A stretch of 64,000 nt of DNA from Roseobacter sp. SK209-2-6 (lineage in GTDB: Bacteria > Pseudomonadota > Alphaproteobacteria > Rhodobacterales > Rhodobacteraceae): the NCBI RefSeq assembly GCF_000169455.1, contig NZ_AAYC01000005.1, positions 186,001 to 250,000 on the forward strand, written 5' to 3'. The notes below the pieces were generated by a model. It was not told where the DNA came from. It searched no databases and worked only from the letters and a program-made list of their open reading frames with translations. This document shows, one piece after another, positions 1 to 9,206 of the stretch. Position numbers and translations under genes: made by a program. Position 1 is the stretch's first letter; the number at the start of each line of letters is the position of its first letter.

Positions 1-76
1 CGAACACTTCAACCACTCGAAACCTGCATTGGCGGTATCCTGGAGTTTGGGCCCAGTCCACAGTTGCTATCGCTTT

Positions 77-925
77 TCAGGAGGTCAGGAGCTCGATTTG
101 GTAGTCTTCCAAGCGGTCCTGGAGAAAAGTGTAGTCCCGTCGGGCTTTGCTTTGGGTCTCACGATCCAGAGTGAGGATACGGAAATCCTCCTCCCGGTCA
201 GAGAACGCTTCAGGCGGGGTAGTTTCATCCTGCCATGGCAAACAAAAAAGAGAGTTCCCGTAAGTTTCGCCAGCCCTGTTCAGGGATAGGAAAAAGACCT
301 GGTTCTCCAGGGCCCTTGCGATGGCAAAGGGGTGCCAGGTGTGAAAGCTCTTGTCCCGGTAATAGGCGCCGCAATGAAGGATTGCATCGACCCCATGGTC
401 GATGACGAGCGTGCGAGCCAGTTCCGGGATACGAATGTCGTAGCAAATGATGGGGGACAGCTTAAAGCCGTTGATTTCGAATACAAAAAGATGGTTGCCG
501 CGATGGAAATACTCTTTCTCCATCGATGCGCCATATTGGGCCAGATGCAATTTGTCGTAATGGCCGACAAGCTGACCGTCAGGGCCGACCACCCCTGTGC
601 AGATGAAGGGGCCGCCTTCGCCGGCCCTCGCAAAGCCGAAGGACACTGATACCCCGTGCTCGATAGCCACTTGCCGCCAGGCTTGGAACGAGGCGCCGTC
701 GAGCGGCTCGGCCAAGTCGTCCAGCCGCGCAAAGGTTTCACGCGAATAGTCGATGCTCGACAGTTCCGGCAGCACCACCAAGTCCACGGGCGTATCGGAG
801 GCACGAAGACGGGCCCGGACTTTCCCAACCGAGGCGGCAAGATGTGCGTCCCGTTCGGCTGCTCTGGTCATTGCAGGTATGCTAATCTGGCAGGCCAGAA
901 TTGTGAGCTTATCATTGGTGGGCAT
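77..925 (-). CDS. carbon-nitrogen hydrolase (nitrilase superfamily)
   Basis: 282 residues, the usual size of the nitrilase/amidase superfamily. The Glu-Lys-Cys triad is visible: Glu54 in LVVLPEL, Lys125 in HYDKLHL and Cys161 in IICYDIRIPE. Family members hydrolyse amides, ureas or nitriles in the cytosol; the substrate here cannot be read from sequence. The start lies 3 bases after the stop of the upstream RpiR regulator gene, so the two are probably cotranscribed. Next to a TRAP carboxylate importer and CoA-activation genes, a role releasing ammonia from an imported amide is plausible, but this is inference. The family call is secure. Confidence 0.9.
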   Translation of the reverse strand: MPTNDKLTILACQISIPAMTRAAERDAHLAASVGKVRARLRASDTPVDLVVLPELSSIDYSRETFARLDDLAEPLDGASFQAWRQVAIEHGVSVSFGFARAGEGGPFICTGVVGPDGQLVGHYDKLHLAQYGASMEKEYFHRGNHLFVFEINGFKLSPIICYDIRIPELARTLVIDHGVDAILHCGAYYRDKSFHTWHPFAIARALENQVFFLSLNRAGETYGNSLFCLPWQDETTPPEAFSDREEDFRILTLDRETQSKARRDYTFLQDRLEDYQIELLTS

Positions 926-928
926 TTT

Positions 929-1837
929 TCAGACCTTCTTGTTTTGCCAGTATTCGTTCATACGTGTCCGGTCGGCTTCGATCCGCTCGATCCGCTCCAC
1001 TGTCCGGCTTGACTGACCGATGGTGAAAAAGCCGATCAGCGCTTCGATCAAGACTGTGCTGCCAACGTAACTTTCAAAGAACAGCGGGCTGCGATTTGGA
1101 CCCAGAAGCACGTAGTCCGCCTCCAAAGCAATGGGCGCTGCCGGGCTGTCCGTGATGGCGATGACTTTTGCCGTGCGTTCCCGAGCGATCCGGGCCAATT
1201 CAATTGAAGCGCGGGCGCAGGGCTGCTGACTGACGGCAATCATCACGTCACCTTCCCCGATATCGGCCACCGGGTCCGCGAAGACACCGCCGTCGCCCCG
1301 GACAAGCCGGAATTTTCCGCTGGCCATGCCGCCAATGTAATGCGCATAGGCCGAAAAACTGGCCGAGGCCTGCATGCCGACAATATAGACTGTCCGGCTG
1401 TCATTCAGAACCTTGGCAACGCTGGCAAAGTAATCCGGATCAATCGAGTCGAATACTGCCGTCAGGTTGTCCATTGTAGCGGTTCGGAATTTCCCCCAAG
1501 TTTCGCGCGCTTCAGCATCGCCGCCGGATTTTTGCAGGCTTTCGGCCCTCAGGTGATATTCGCTGATGTCGTTCTGTTGGACCTGCTTGCGGTACACTTC
1601 GCGCAATTCGCTGTAGGTCTCAAACCCCAGGGCTTTTGCAAGCCGCGCGAAATTTGGCAGCGAAACACCTGCGTTGGTCGCCACCTGGCGCATCGATAAG
1701 GTCGCGATATCACCCGGATGTTCAAGCATGTAGGTCGCAACCACCTTCAGCGCGCGGGGAAGCTGAGGCAGCTGCGCCTTCAGACTCTGCGTGACACTGA
1801 GGTACATGTTCATATCGTTTGCCGGTTCTTTTGGCAT
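929..1837 (-). CDS. MurR/RpiR family transcriptional regulator
   Basis: 302 residues. An N-terminal RpiR-type helix-turn-helix covers about residues 1-80 (TLSMRQVATNAGVSLPNFARLAKALGF), followed by a SIS domain at about 125-265 that normally senses a phosphorylated sugar or other small ligand. The start is preceded by a GGGAAG ribosome site. It lies between the TRAP large permease gene and the hydrolase gene on the same strand. A second RpiR protein lies at 5260-6159, so two paralogous regulators flank the TRAP genes. Confidence 0.9.
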   Translation of the reverse strand: MPKEPANDMNMYLSVTQSLKAQLPQLPRALKVVATYMLEHPGDIATLSMRQVATNAGVSLPNFARLAKALGFETYSELREVYRKQVQQNDISEYHLRAESLQKSGGDAEARETWGKFRTATMDNLTAVFDSIDPDYFASVAKVLNDSRTVYIVGMQASASFSAYAHYIGGMASGKFRLVRGDGGVFADPVADIGEGDVMIAVSQQPCARASIELARIARERTAKVIAITDSPAAPIALEADYVLLGPNRSPLFFESYVGSTVLIEALIGFFTIGQSSRTVERIERIEADRTRMNEYWQNKKV

Positions 1838-1981
1838 TTGGCTTCCCTGTGTTTTAACGGGCGCCTGCGTGATTCATTTGTGACGCCTCGTTGCAGTTGG
1901 TTTAACAAATGCAACTTGTGCAACAGGGAATTTCAGGCCGGGCTGCTATTGGGAGACAGACCGCCTGGCCTGTGGCTTGGA

Positions 1982-3274
1982 TCAACGGCTGAGCAGAAGA
2001 TCCGGCAGCCATAGCGATAACTGCGGCACAAATGTGGTCAGCACCAGGGTCGGCAGCCAAGCGCAGAAGATGAACAGCAGTGTCGGGCCAAGCATTCTGC
2101 TGACCGGGGTTTCTGTCACCTGCGCGCCTAAATACAGGAGAGGAGCCGTGGGCGGGGTCACATTGGCCATACCAAGGTTCACTCCAAGGATCGCAGCAAA
2201 ATGGATCGGATCCACACCAACGCTCTGCACAATCGGCAATAGCAGCGGGGTTGACAGCAGCAGCCCAGAGATATCGTCCATCAGCATCCCGATCAGGATC
2301 ATCACCAGGTTGACCATCAGCAAAATCACAATTGGATTTTCCGATACCGAAAACACCATTTCACGGGCGAGCGTGGGGATGTCTTCGAAGATCAGGAAGC
2401 GGCTGACAATGAGGACCATAAAGATCATGGTCATCACCACGCCGATGGTGACGCCGGCCCCGGCAAGCGTGTTTATCAGCCCACGCCAAGTCAGCCCCCG
2501 GTAGACGTAGATCGCAATCGGGATCGAGTAGACCACCGCGACACCTGCGGCCTCTGTGGGGGTCATGATGCCGCCGTAGATGCCGCCGAGTATGATCACC
2601 GGCATAATCAGCGCGGGCATAGCCTGGCGGGACTGCAGCTTGAAGACTGGTAAGAAATTCGCAGGCTTTTCAGTGACTTTGATGTCCTTGTATTTGCGCA
2701 GGGCAAACTGGTTGGTCACGATCAGAAGAATAATCAGGATGATCCCGGGAATGACCGTCGACAGGAAGGCCTTCAGCACCGACTGCTGTGCCACCCAAGC
2801 ATAGAGAATATGAGAGGAACTGGGCGGGATCAGCAGGCCAAGCGGACTGGCGCTGACAATCAGCGCGGCCGACAATCCGTCGGGGTAATTGGCCTTACGC
2901 AGATGCGGCATCATGATGCCGCCGATGCAGGTCAGTGTAGCATTGGCACTGCCCGAGATGGAGCCGAAAATGCCGCTGGCCACAACCGCTGCCGCCGACA
3001 GGCCACCCTTGATATGCCCGATGAACAGTTCCGCCAGCGCCACTAGCGGCGCGGCAATCTTGCCCTTCTCCATGATCGCGCCTGAAATCATAAACAGCGG
3101 GATCGCCAGCAACACCAGGGTGTTCATCTTCCAATACCCGGCGGGCAAATATCCAGTGATGTCATAGCCGCCCGTATAAGCGAGGAAGAACAGCACTGCG
3201 CCGAATGCAATATAGACGCTGACACCCAGCAGGAGCATCCCGCAGATGATCACGATACTTCCGAAAATGATCAT
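1982..3274 (-). CDS. TRAP transporter large permease (DctM)
   Basis: About 430 residues with roughly a dozen hydrophobic segments. Family-typical blocks are visible, such as GGIYGGIMTPTEAAGVAVVYS and the C-terminal GVNLGMANVTPPTAPLLYLG. An upstream in-frame extension to 3433 is rejected because it is non-hydrophobic; the ATG at 3274 overlaps the small-permease stop as ATGA. DctM is the inner-membrane subunit that couples sodium-driven import of organic acids from the periplasmic binding protein. It is the third gene of the binding protein, DctQ, DctM order. Confidence 0.93.
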   Translation of the reverse strand: MIIFGSIVIICGMLLLGVSVYIAFGAVLFFLAYTGGYDITGYLPAGYWKMNTLVLLAIPLFMISGAIMEKGKIAAPLVALAELFIGHIKGGLSAAAVVASGIFGSISGSANATLTCIGGIMMPHLRKANYPDGLSAALIVSASPLGLLIPPSSSHILYAWVAQQSVLKAFLSTVIPGIILIILLIVTNQFALRKYKDIKVTEKPANFLPVFKLQSRQAMPALIMPVIILGGIYGGIMTPTEAAGVAVVYSIPIAIYVYRGLTWRGLINTLAGAGVTIGVVMTMIFMVLIVSRFLIFEDIPTLAREMVFSVSENPIVILLMVNLVMILIGMLMDDISGLLLSTPLLLPIVQSVGVDPIHFAAILGVNLGMANVTPPTAPLLYLGAQVTETPVSRMLGPTLLFIFCAWLPTLVLTTFVPQLSLWLPDLLLSR

Positions 3275-3825
3275 GCCTTTGTATCCGTTTTTACCGTGCC
3301 ATTGGACTGCGGGCCATCGATCAGGTGCAGCACAAAATAGATGGAGTTGAAGAGAGTCATGAAGAAGAAGCCGACCATGATTGCGGTGCGCGGCACCACT
3401 GCGGGAATCTTCAGGGCCGTGGTCCGCTCCCAAAGCGGATAGGCCAGAATTTCACTTTCGACGGCGAGATAGCACCAATAAACGATGTAAATGCCGATCA
3501 GGATCTCAATCAAATAGACCAAGATGCCGCGCCACCAGGCCAGTTTGGAGTTTCCAAGAATAACGCCGAGGATATCCGCGTTCACATGAGACTTGCGCTC
3601 GGCCGCCAGAGCCGCACCAAAAAAGAAGGTCCAGAAGCTGATCGCCAGCAGCCATTCCTCATAAGCAAAGAGATTGCCTGCAAAGCCGTAGCGGATGATC
3701 ACCACAGCCAAGAAGGTGAAGGCCATCAGCAGGCCGCCCGCCGCGACGAACAGGCGCATAAACCGCAAAGCTGCACGAAGCGGTGCGCCAAGGACTTGCG
3801 GTACTCTTTCTGCAATCTCGCTCAT
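3271..3825 (-). CDS. TRAP transporter small permease (DctQ)
   Basis: About 184 residues with four hydrophobic helices and the DctQ signature of an acidic and Trp-rich second helix (FAYEEWLLAISFWTFFFGAALAAERKSHVNADIL). The ATG at 3825 is chosen over an upstream one because a GGGAGGGGGC ribosome site precedes it directly. Its stop overlaps the DctM start by 4 bases (ATGA), so translation is coupled. It follows the binding-protein gene after an 82-base gap. Confidence 0.92.
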   Translation of the reverse strand: MSEIAERVPQVLGAPLRAALRFMRLFVAAGGLLMAFTFLAVVIIRYGFAGNLFAYEEWLLAISFWTFFFGAALAAERKSHVNADILGVILGNSKLAWWRGILVYLIEILIGIYIVYWCYLAVESEILAYPLWERTTALKIPAVVPRTAIMVGFFFMTLFNSIYFVLHLIDGPQSNGTVKTDTKA

Positions 3826-3907
3826 TTGCCCCCTCCCAAGAACATTTTGCAGCCGGGCGGTCGGCACGGTTTCCCGCCGACCACCCGATCTTCATAAACG
3901 CTAGGGA

Positions 3908-4921
3908 TCAATTTCCGGTCAGGCGGTCGATGGTTTCCTGTCCAACCGAGTCGACCATGGTCGGCCAGATATTCTCGCGGACCCAGGCGCCCATGGCTGC
4001 CTGCTCATCCCCATTCAGTGCCAGGATTTCATAGCCTTTGCCTTCAAGCATCTCGGCAAATTTGGCATCGTTTTCCCGATTGTAGGCAAAGAAGTCATCC
4101 GACGCTTTGCTGAACGCAGCCTGCACGACTTCGCGCTGCTGTTCGTTCATTTTGGCCCAGGTCTTTTCCGACGCATAATAAGAAGTCAGCTCAGAAACAG
4201 AGTTGTACTGGACGTAGTATTTGCCAACGTCCGACTGCGCGAAGATCGAATAGGTCGCTGATTTCGTACAGCAGATCGCGCCATCCACAATGCCCGATTG
4301 CAGTGCTGGAAAAATATCGCCCCAAGCCATGGTAGTTGCCTGGAAGCCCAGCCCTTCGACCATGTTCTTGACCACAGGTGAAGACCAAACCCTGATGTTC
4401 ATGTTCTTTGGCCCAAGGTCGGCCCAGTTATCAGGTTTCTTGTTGGCAACGATGCCGGTGAAACCTTCCGGATTATTTGCCAGCAGGCGCAGGCCCAGTT
4501 CGCTCAGGCGTTCTTGCAAAATCTGGTTAAACGGGCTGTCCATGTTGCGCATGACAGCATCCATTTCATCGAAATCATTGACGAGGAAGGGCATCGACAG
4601 GAACTCGAGCCGCGGATCCTTGTGCGAGTAGATGAAGGCGGCAGTGAAATCGATGTTGCCGCGCATGGTGTCTTCCATCAGCGCTTCGCCCGAACCCAAC
4701 TGGTTGGCGGGGAAGAGAGACATTTTCAGACCCACGTCAGCCGCTTCGATGTCAGCTTTGATCTGCTCCATCATTTTGGTCCCGGGGTGATCGACCGGAA
4801 ATGTACCAGCAAATTTCAGGCGCATATCGGCTGCAGATGCCAGTGTGGCGACCGACATTGCAAGCACGCCTGCCAGGCCGGTGCGCGCCAGGGTTTTTCC
4901 GATTTTCAGTGTTTTGAGCAT
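3908..4921 (-). CDS. TRAP transporter substrate-binding protein (DctP)
   Basis: 337 residues. A Sec signal peptide (TGLAGVLAMSVATLASA) ends near residue 30, and the rest is a DctP fold. The conserved Arg that binds substrate carboxylates is in NMNIRVWSSPVV, and the family motif FPALQSGIVDGAI follows. It should capture a carboxylate in the periplasm for the DctQM permease encoded downstream. First gene of the TRAP operon; a 338-base control region lies upstream. The ligand is not deducible. Confidence 0.92.
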   Translation of the reverse strand: MLKTLKIGKTLARTGLAGVLAMSVATLASAADMRLKFAGTFPVDHPGTKMMEQIKADIEAADVGLKMSLFPANQLGSGEALMEDTMRGNIDFTAAFIYSHKDPRLEFLSMPFLVNDFDEMDAVMRNMDSPFNQILQERLSELGLRLLANNPEGFTGIVANKKPDNWADLGPKNMNIRVWSSPVVKNMVEGLGFQATTMAWGDIFPALQSGIVDGAICCTKSATYSIFAQSDVGKYYVQYNSVSELTSYYASEKTWAKMNEQQREVVQAAFSKASDDFFAYNRENDAKFAEMLEGKGYEILALNGDEQAAMGAWVRENIWPTMVDSVGQETIDRLTGN

Positions 4922-5259
4922 GATTTCCTCCCTTACTCACAGCTTTTGGTCGGCGCTCCCCGGCGCCGGCGGCAATTGTTCTCCGCTTTGCGCAGCCATT
5001 TGACGGGGCGAGTCGCTAGCGGTGTTACCCGAACCTAGCGACAAGTTGGTTTCGTTTGCAATACTTTTTACATTTTGCGTTACATTTGATAAATTTCAAC
5101 TCTAACGCACACCGAGCACGAGGCCTTCACTCACGTCAGCGAGTGAAGACAGAAACGACCTTGCAAACCGGTGGAAAAATTGGGGTGTGACCGGGAAAAT
5201 TTGGCCCGCCGCCTAAGAAAGCGACTCCGCGCACGAGCATGGGCGCACGGCGTCAGTTG
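4922..5259. promoter_or_regulatory. control region upstream of the TRAP operon
   Basis: 338 bases without a gene, between the second RpiR gene and the TRAP binding-protein gene, both on the minus strand. It contains an AT-rich tract (5050-5098) with two direct TTACATTT repeats at 5068-5075 and 5080-5087, 12 bases apart, about one helical turn. It also holds a perfect 8-base inverted repeat (CTTCACTC / GAGTGAAG) at 5125-5148 with no T tract. The repeats could be an RpiR operator and the palindrome a second site or an RpiR-gene hairpin; both are inferred. Confidence 0.45.
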
Positions 5260-6159
5260 CTATTTTCGCCGCAATTTCGGAAGCTTCGACTGCCAGTAAG
5301 CTCCGAAGTCTTCGCGCAGGGCTTCATACTTTCCAATCCTTGTCTGTGCCTGTTCCCCGCCTTGGCTGACAAGGTGAAACAGCAAGCATTCCAGAACTGC
5401 CATTGCTCCGGCAAAACAGCTGAAATGGTGCTGCGACTGCAAAGAGACTTTGAGAAAAAGATCGACCTCGATGCCAGGCGCGATCAGCTCGGAATCGGAA
5501 ATCAGGATCACGCGGGTACCGTTGCGCTTAGCCAGCCTGAGCGCGCTGATAGTATCCGCGCTGTAAGGCGGAAAGGTGATTGCGAGCAGTACATCCTGCG
5601 GATTGACCGAGATCATTTCGTCAACCGGACTGCCCATATGCCGCGGTATCAAGTGCAAGTTCGGAAGCGCCATGCGACCCACGTAATGGAAGTAGTAAGC
5701 CAAGGCGTAGCTCGCACGCGTAGCGGTTACATATGCGCTTTGGGCCTCCATCAGCATGTTGACAGCGGCTTCGGCTTTGTCCGCGGTAAGCAGACGCAGC
5801 GAGCGTTTGACAATGTCGATCTCATTGCGGGCCGTTCCTGCCTGCGCCCGACCAAAATCGCTGGCACCAGACATCCTGTCGATCCAGTCCTCCCCCGAGG
5901 CTGAATCGTATTTCTCAACCAGAGAGACACGGAAGGGTTCGCGAAACTCATCAAAGCTGGAAAACCCGGTGTGGCTGGCGAGACGGACAAACGTATTGGC
6001 GCTGACCCCGGCTTTTGCGGCAGTAATTCGGATCGGATCCAGCCCAAATTCATTCGTATTATCAACGATATATTTGGCAGCCATCTGCAGGCGCGGCGGC
6101 AGGCTGTCCATTGCTGCAATTAGACTTCTGCAAATTCCGCTCTTGTTTGCTCCATGCAT
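5260..6159 (-). CDS. MurR/RpiR family transcriptional regulator
   Basis: About 299 residues from the ATG at 6159; an upstream start at 6240 would add a non-conserved segment and consume the divergent promoter. The N-terminal RpiR helix-turn-helix (IRITAAKAGVSANTFVRLASHTGF) precedes a SIS domain. It is divergent from the enoyl-CoA hydratase operon at 6259 and upstream of the TRAP operon, well placed to control both. It shares architecture with the regulator at 929-1837 but clearly differs in sequence. Confidence 0.9.
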   Translation of the reverse strand: MHGANKSGICRSLIAAMDSLPPRLQMAAKYIVDNTNEFGLDPIRITAAKAGVSANTFVRLASHTGFSSFDEFREPFRVSLVEKYDSASGEDWIDRMSGASDFGRAQAGTARNEIDIVKRSLRLLTADKAEAAVNMLMEAQSAYVTATRASYALAYYFHYVGRMALPNLHLIPRHMGSPVDEMISVNPQDVLLAITFPPYSADTISALRLAKRNGTRVILISDSELIAPGIEVDLFLKVSLQSQHHFSCFAGAMAVLECLLFHLVSQGGEQAQTRIGKYEALREDFGAYWQSKLPKLRRK

Positions 6160-6258
6160 CGGCGCACCCCATAAAAAACAAATGTTCTGACATCTTTTGT
6201 GAAAGAATATCTGCACCCTCTCTATTAGTCCATCTGTCAAGTGTCGAAAGAGAGCGCT
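6160..6258. promoter_or_regulatory. divergent promoter region, RpiR gene / enoyl-CoA hydratase operon
   Basis: 99 bases between divergent starts, AT-rich compared with the flanking genes. It contains AACAAATGTT at about 6178-6187 and a second A/T-rich stretch ending in TTTTGTGAAAG. A related ACAAATG word occurs in front of the other RpiR gene near 1905. These are possible regulator sites, but no consensus is known to me, so the assignment is tentative. Confidence 0.35.
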
Positions 6259-7041
6259 ATGCCGTACCAGACCATCATCTATCGCAAGTCAGGCCCTGTG
6301 GCCGAAATCCGTTTCAACCGGCCACACCGCCTGAATGCTGTGATTTCAGAATTCTACTCTGAAATACTCGATGCGCTGAACGTTGCAGAAAAGGACGCTG
6401 ATGTCCGCAGCATTGTGCTGACTGGCGAGGGCCGGGCGTTCTGTGTAGGCGCTGATCTGAAAGAACATGGGGCTGGAACACGGACCGAATTGGAAAAGCT
6501 TGCCTACCTGCAGCTTGGCAATGATGTCTGCGAACGGATCTACAAACACCCCAAGATCATTATCGCCGCGGTCAACGGCTACGCGCTTGGCGCCGGGGCG
6601 GAAATGTCCTGCTCAGCGGACATTATCCTGATGAAGGAGAACGCGCAGATCGGCTTCCCGGAGATTTCGATCGGCACGCATGTGGGCGGAGGTGTTACCG
6701 AAATCCTCCCACGGCTAGTCGGGTTAGCCAAGGCCCGGGAACTGATCTTTACAGGCCGCCGCATCACCGGCGCCGAGGCCGCCGCAATCGGGTTGGCAAC
6801 CCGTGTCTTTGCAGATGAGGAATTTGAAACGGGCGTTGCCGGGTTTGCCGCCGAAATCGGCTCCAAGGCTCCCTATTCCCTGCGGTTTGCAAAGGAGAAC
6901 CTGAACGATTCAGACCGGGACTATGCCTCCCGGCTGGTCACCGAGCTGGACGCTCTGCGGACCTGCATGCTGACCGAAGACTGGCAAGAAGGCGTGAATG
7001 CCTTTGCTGAAAAACGCGCCCCCGTATTCCAAGGTAAATGA
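6259..7041 (+). CDS. enoyl-CoA hydratase/isomerase family protein
   Basis: 260 residues of the crotonase fold. The oxyanion-hole motif is AFCVGADLKEH and both catalytic glutamates of true hydratases appear conserved (FPEISIGTHVGGG and LAKARELIFTG). The ATG at 6259 is preferred to the GTG at 6241 because an AGAGAG ribosome site precedes it. It should add water to, or isomerise, an acyl-CoA. It starts a three-gene operon with an NDP-forming acyl-CoA synthetase and a second crotonase, implying CoA-dependent breakdown of an imported acid. Confidence 0.9.
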   Translation: MPYQTIIYRKSGPVAEIRFNRPHRLNAVISEFYSEILDALNVAEKDADVRSIVLTGEGRAFCVGADLKEHGAGTRTELEKLAYLQLGNDVCERIYKHPKIIIAAVNGYALGAGAEMSCSADIILMKENAQIGFPEISIGTHVGGGVTEILPRLVGLAKARELIFTGRRITGAEAAAIGLATRVFADEEFETGVAGFAAEIGSKAPYSLRFAKENLNDSDRDYASRLVTELDALRTCMLTEDWQEGVNAFAEKRAPVFQGK

Positions 7042-7060
7042 TCAGGCAGGGTCAATAGTC

Positions 7061-9205
7061 ATGAGCAACGCACTGAACCGTATCTTCAATGCCGCGTCGA
7101 TTGCCATAATCGGCGCATCAAACGACCCCGCCAAGCGCGGCAACCAGGCGATCCGCAAGTTGCGCGCCGACGGCTACGCGGGCGCAATTTATCCGATCAA
7201 CCCAAAGGCCCCGGAAGTCCTGGGACTGAAAGCCTACCCTTCGGTTCTCGAGGTCGAGGGCAGCATTGATGTGGTGCTGGTATGCACCCCCGCCAAAACG
7301 CTGCCCGCCATCCTGGCTCAATGCGGTGAGAAAGGCATACCGGGCGCCGTGGTGCTTGCTGCCGGTTTTTCGGAAACAGGCCCCGAGGGAGAGGCAATCG
7401 CAGAGGCTACATTGGCTGCTGCCAAAGCCCATAACGTGCGGCTGGTCGGTCCCAACACCAATGGCGTGTTTAACCTTCACAACAATATGAACATGGTTGG
7501 GGTTCAAGACGTAGAACCTGGCAATATCGGCATCTGCTCGCAATCCGGAAACATGATGCTGGCCTTTGTCACCGAAGCAAAACGCCGGGGGGGGGTCGGC
7601 TTTTCCTCTTATGTCGGGGTTGGTAACCAGCTGGATGTGACACTTTCGGAGTATCTGCAGTACTTCGCGGATGACGCGGATACCAAGGCTCCGGTGTTCT
7701 ACGTGGAGGGGTTCCGGGACGGGCGCGCGTTTCTCGATACCTGCCGCGAGGTTACGCAAAGGAAGCCAGTGATCATCTACAAATCCGGCCGGACAGAGGC
7801 GGGACAGGTCGCGGCCAGCTCACACACCGGCTCACTGGCCTCCAGTTTTGCCCTTACCCGCGGACTGCTAAAGCAGGCTGGCGCAACAGTCGTGGAGCAA
7901 TCGGACAAGATCCTGTCGATCGCTGAAGGCCTGTCAAAACTGCCAGTCCCCATGGGGGGCAAAGTTGCGATCCTGGCCGATGGTGGCGGGCACGCAACAG
8001 TGACAGTGGACGCGCTGGTTGATGCTGGGGTCGAACTGGCCAGCCTGTCTCCAGCAACCATCGAAAAGCTGCGCAGCATCCTGCCGGCCGCTGCGTCCTG
8101 CGTGAATCCGGTGGATGTGGCTGGCGGCACCGATGACAACCCTTTGATCAGCGCGGCCTGTGCAGAGGCGATCCTGGCGGATCAAAACGTCGATATCCTG
8201 ATGGTGATCGGCATGTACGGTGGGTTTGCTGCACGGTTCAATCCGGCCCTTCTGGAGGTTGAAACAGAGACTTCGCAGCGCATGGCTGCCCTCGCAGAAC
8301 ACCACGGAAAACCGCTAATCGTTCAAAGCGTTTACAATGCCCTGCGTACCCGGCCCATTGAGGCGCTGAAGGACGCGGGCGTGCCGGTTTTTGTCTGGCC
8401 CGAGCCTGCTGTGCGCTGCGTGTCGGAGCTGATCGGCTATGCACAAGCCCGGCGCCGAAATGCAGCCTCTCCGCTGGTCCGTCCTGATGAACCGGCACCA
8501 AGCGGCACCGCACTGGTGGACAGGGTTGTCAACACCGGGCGGGACGCTTTTTATGAATACGAAGCCAAGGACCTGCTGGCGACTTATGGCATCAAAGTTC
8601 CGGGGCAGTTCCTAGCCCGCTGCGAGGACGATCTGACACAGGTCTCCACTGCACTGGGGGATGCGCCGATGGCGATGAAGATCGTTAGCCAGGATATCCT
8701 TCATAAATCTGACGCCGGCGGTGTGAAACTGAGGGTTTCAGGCGAACCGGCGCTGCGTGCAGACTACCGTGAAATTCTGGCCAATGCCCGCGCCTACAAC
8801 CCAGATGCCGATGTGCATGGGGTGCTGATCGCCCCAATGGCAGAGCCCGGTGTTGAAGTCATCATTGGGGTGGTGCATGACCCGATGTTCGGCCCTGTAT
8901 TGATGTTCGGACTGGGCGGCATCTTTGTGGAAGTGATGAAGGACGTTTCCTTCCGCGCTCTGCCGATGAGCCGCGCCGATGCCCAAGAAATGGTAGAAGA
9001 AATCCAATCCAGTAAAGTACTGGACGGGGTTCGCGGCGGCCTGCCGGTGGACAAACTCGCTCTGGTGGACCTTATGATGAAAGTGTCGCAGCTGGCACTC
9101 GCCCATCCTGAAATCAAGGAAATCGATCTCAATCCTGTCATCCTGCGAAGCGACGGCTATGACATTGCCGATGCCCGGATGATCCTGAATTCAAAAGGCC
9201 ACTGA
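7061..9205 (+). CDS. acetate--CoA ligase family protein (NDP-forming acyl-CoA synthetase)
   Basis: 714 residues in the alpha-beta fusion order of NDP-forming acyl-CoA synthetases: CoA-binding Rossmann domain (SIAIIGASNDPAKRGN), ligase domain, the phospho-accepting His at about residue 255 in SSHTGSLA, and a C-terminal ATP-grasp domain (YGIKVPGQFLARC onward; EIDLNPVIL near the end). It makes acyl-CoA from a free acid, ATP and CoA, with ADP as product in known members. Start chosen at 7061, 19 bases after the first crotonase gene. The acid is unknown. Confidence 0.9.
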   Translation: MSNALNRIFNAASIAIIGASNDPAKRGNQAIRKLRADGYAGAIYPINPKAPEVLGLKAYPSVLEVEGSIDVVLVCTPAKTLPAILAQCGEKGIPGAVVLAAGFSETGPEGEAIAEATLAAAKAHNVRLVGPNTNGVFNLHNNMNMVGVQDVEPGNIGICSQSGNMMLAFVTEAKRRGGVGFSSYVGVGNQLDVTLSEYLQYFADDADTKAPVFYVEGFRDGRAFLDTCREVTQRKPVIIYKSGRTEAGQVAASSHTGSLASSFALTRGLLKQAGATVVEQSDKILSIAEGLSKLPVPMGGKVAILADGGGHATVTVDALVDAGVELASLSPATIEKLRSILPAAASCVNPVDVAGGTDDNPLISAACAEAILADQNVDILMVIGMYGGFAARFNPALLEVETETSQRMAALAEHHGKPLIVQSVYNALRTRPIEALKDAGVPVFVWPEPAVRCVSELIGYAQARRRNAASPLVRPDEPAPSGTALVDRVVNTGRDAFYEYEAKDLLATYGIKVPGQFLARCEDDLTQVSTALGDAPMAMKIVSQDILHKSDAGGVKLRVSGEPALRADYREILANARAYNPDADVHGVLIAPMAEPGVEVIIGVVHDPMFGPVLMFGLGGIFVEVMKDVSFRALPMSRADAQEMVEEIQSSKVLDGVRGGLPVDKLALVDLMMKVSQLALAHPEIKEIDLNPVILRSDGYDIADARMILNSKGH

Positions 9206-9206
9206 T

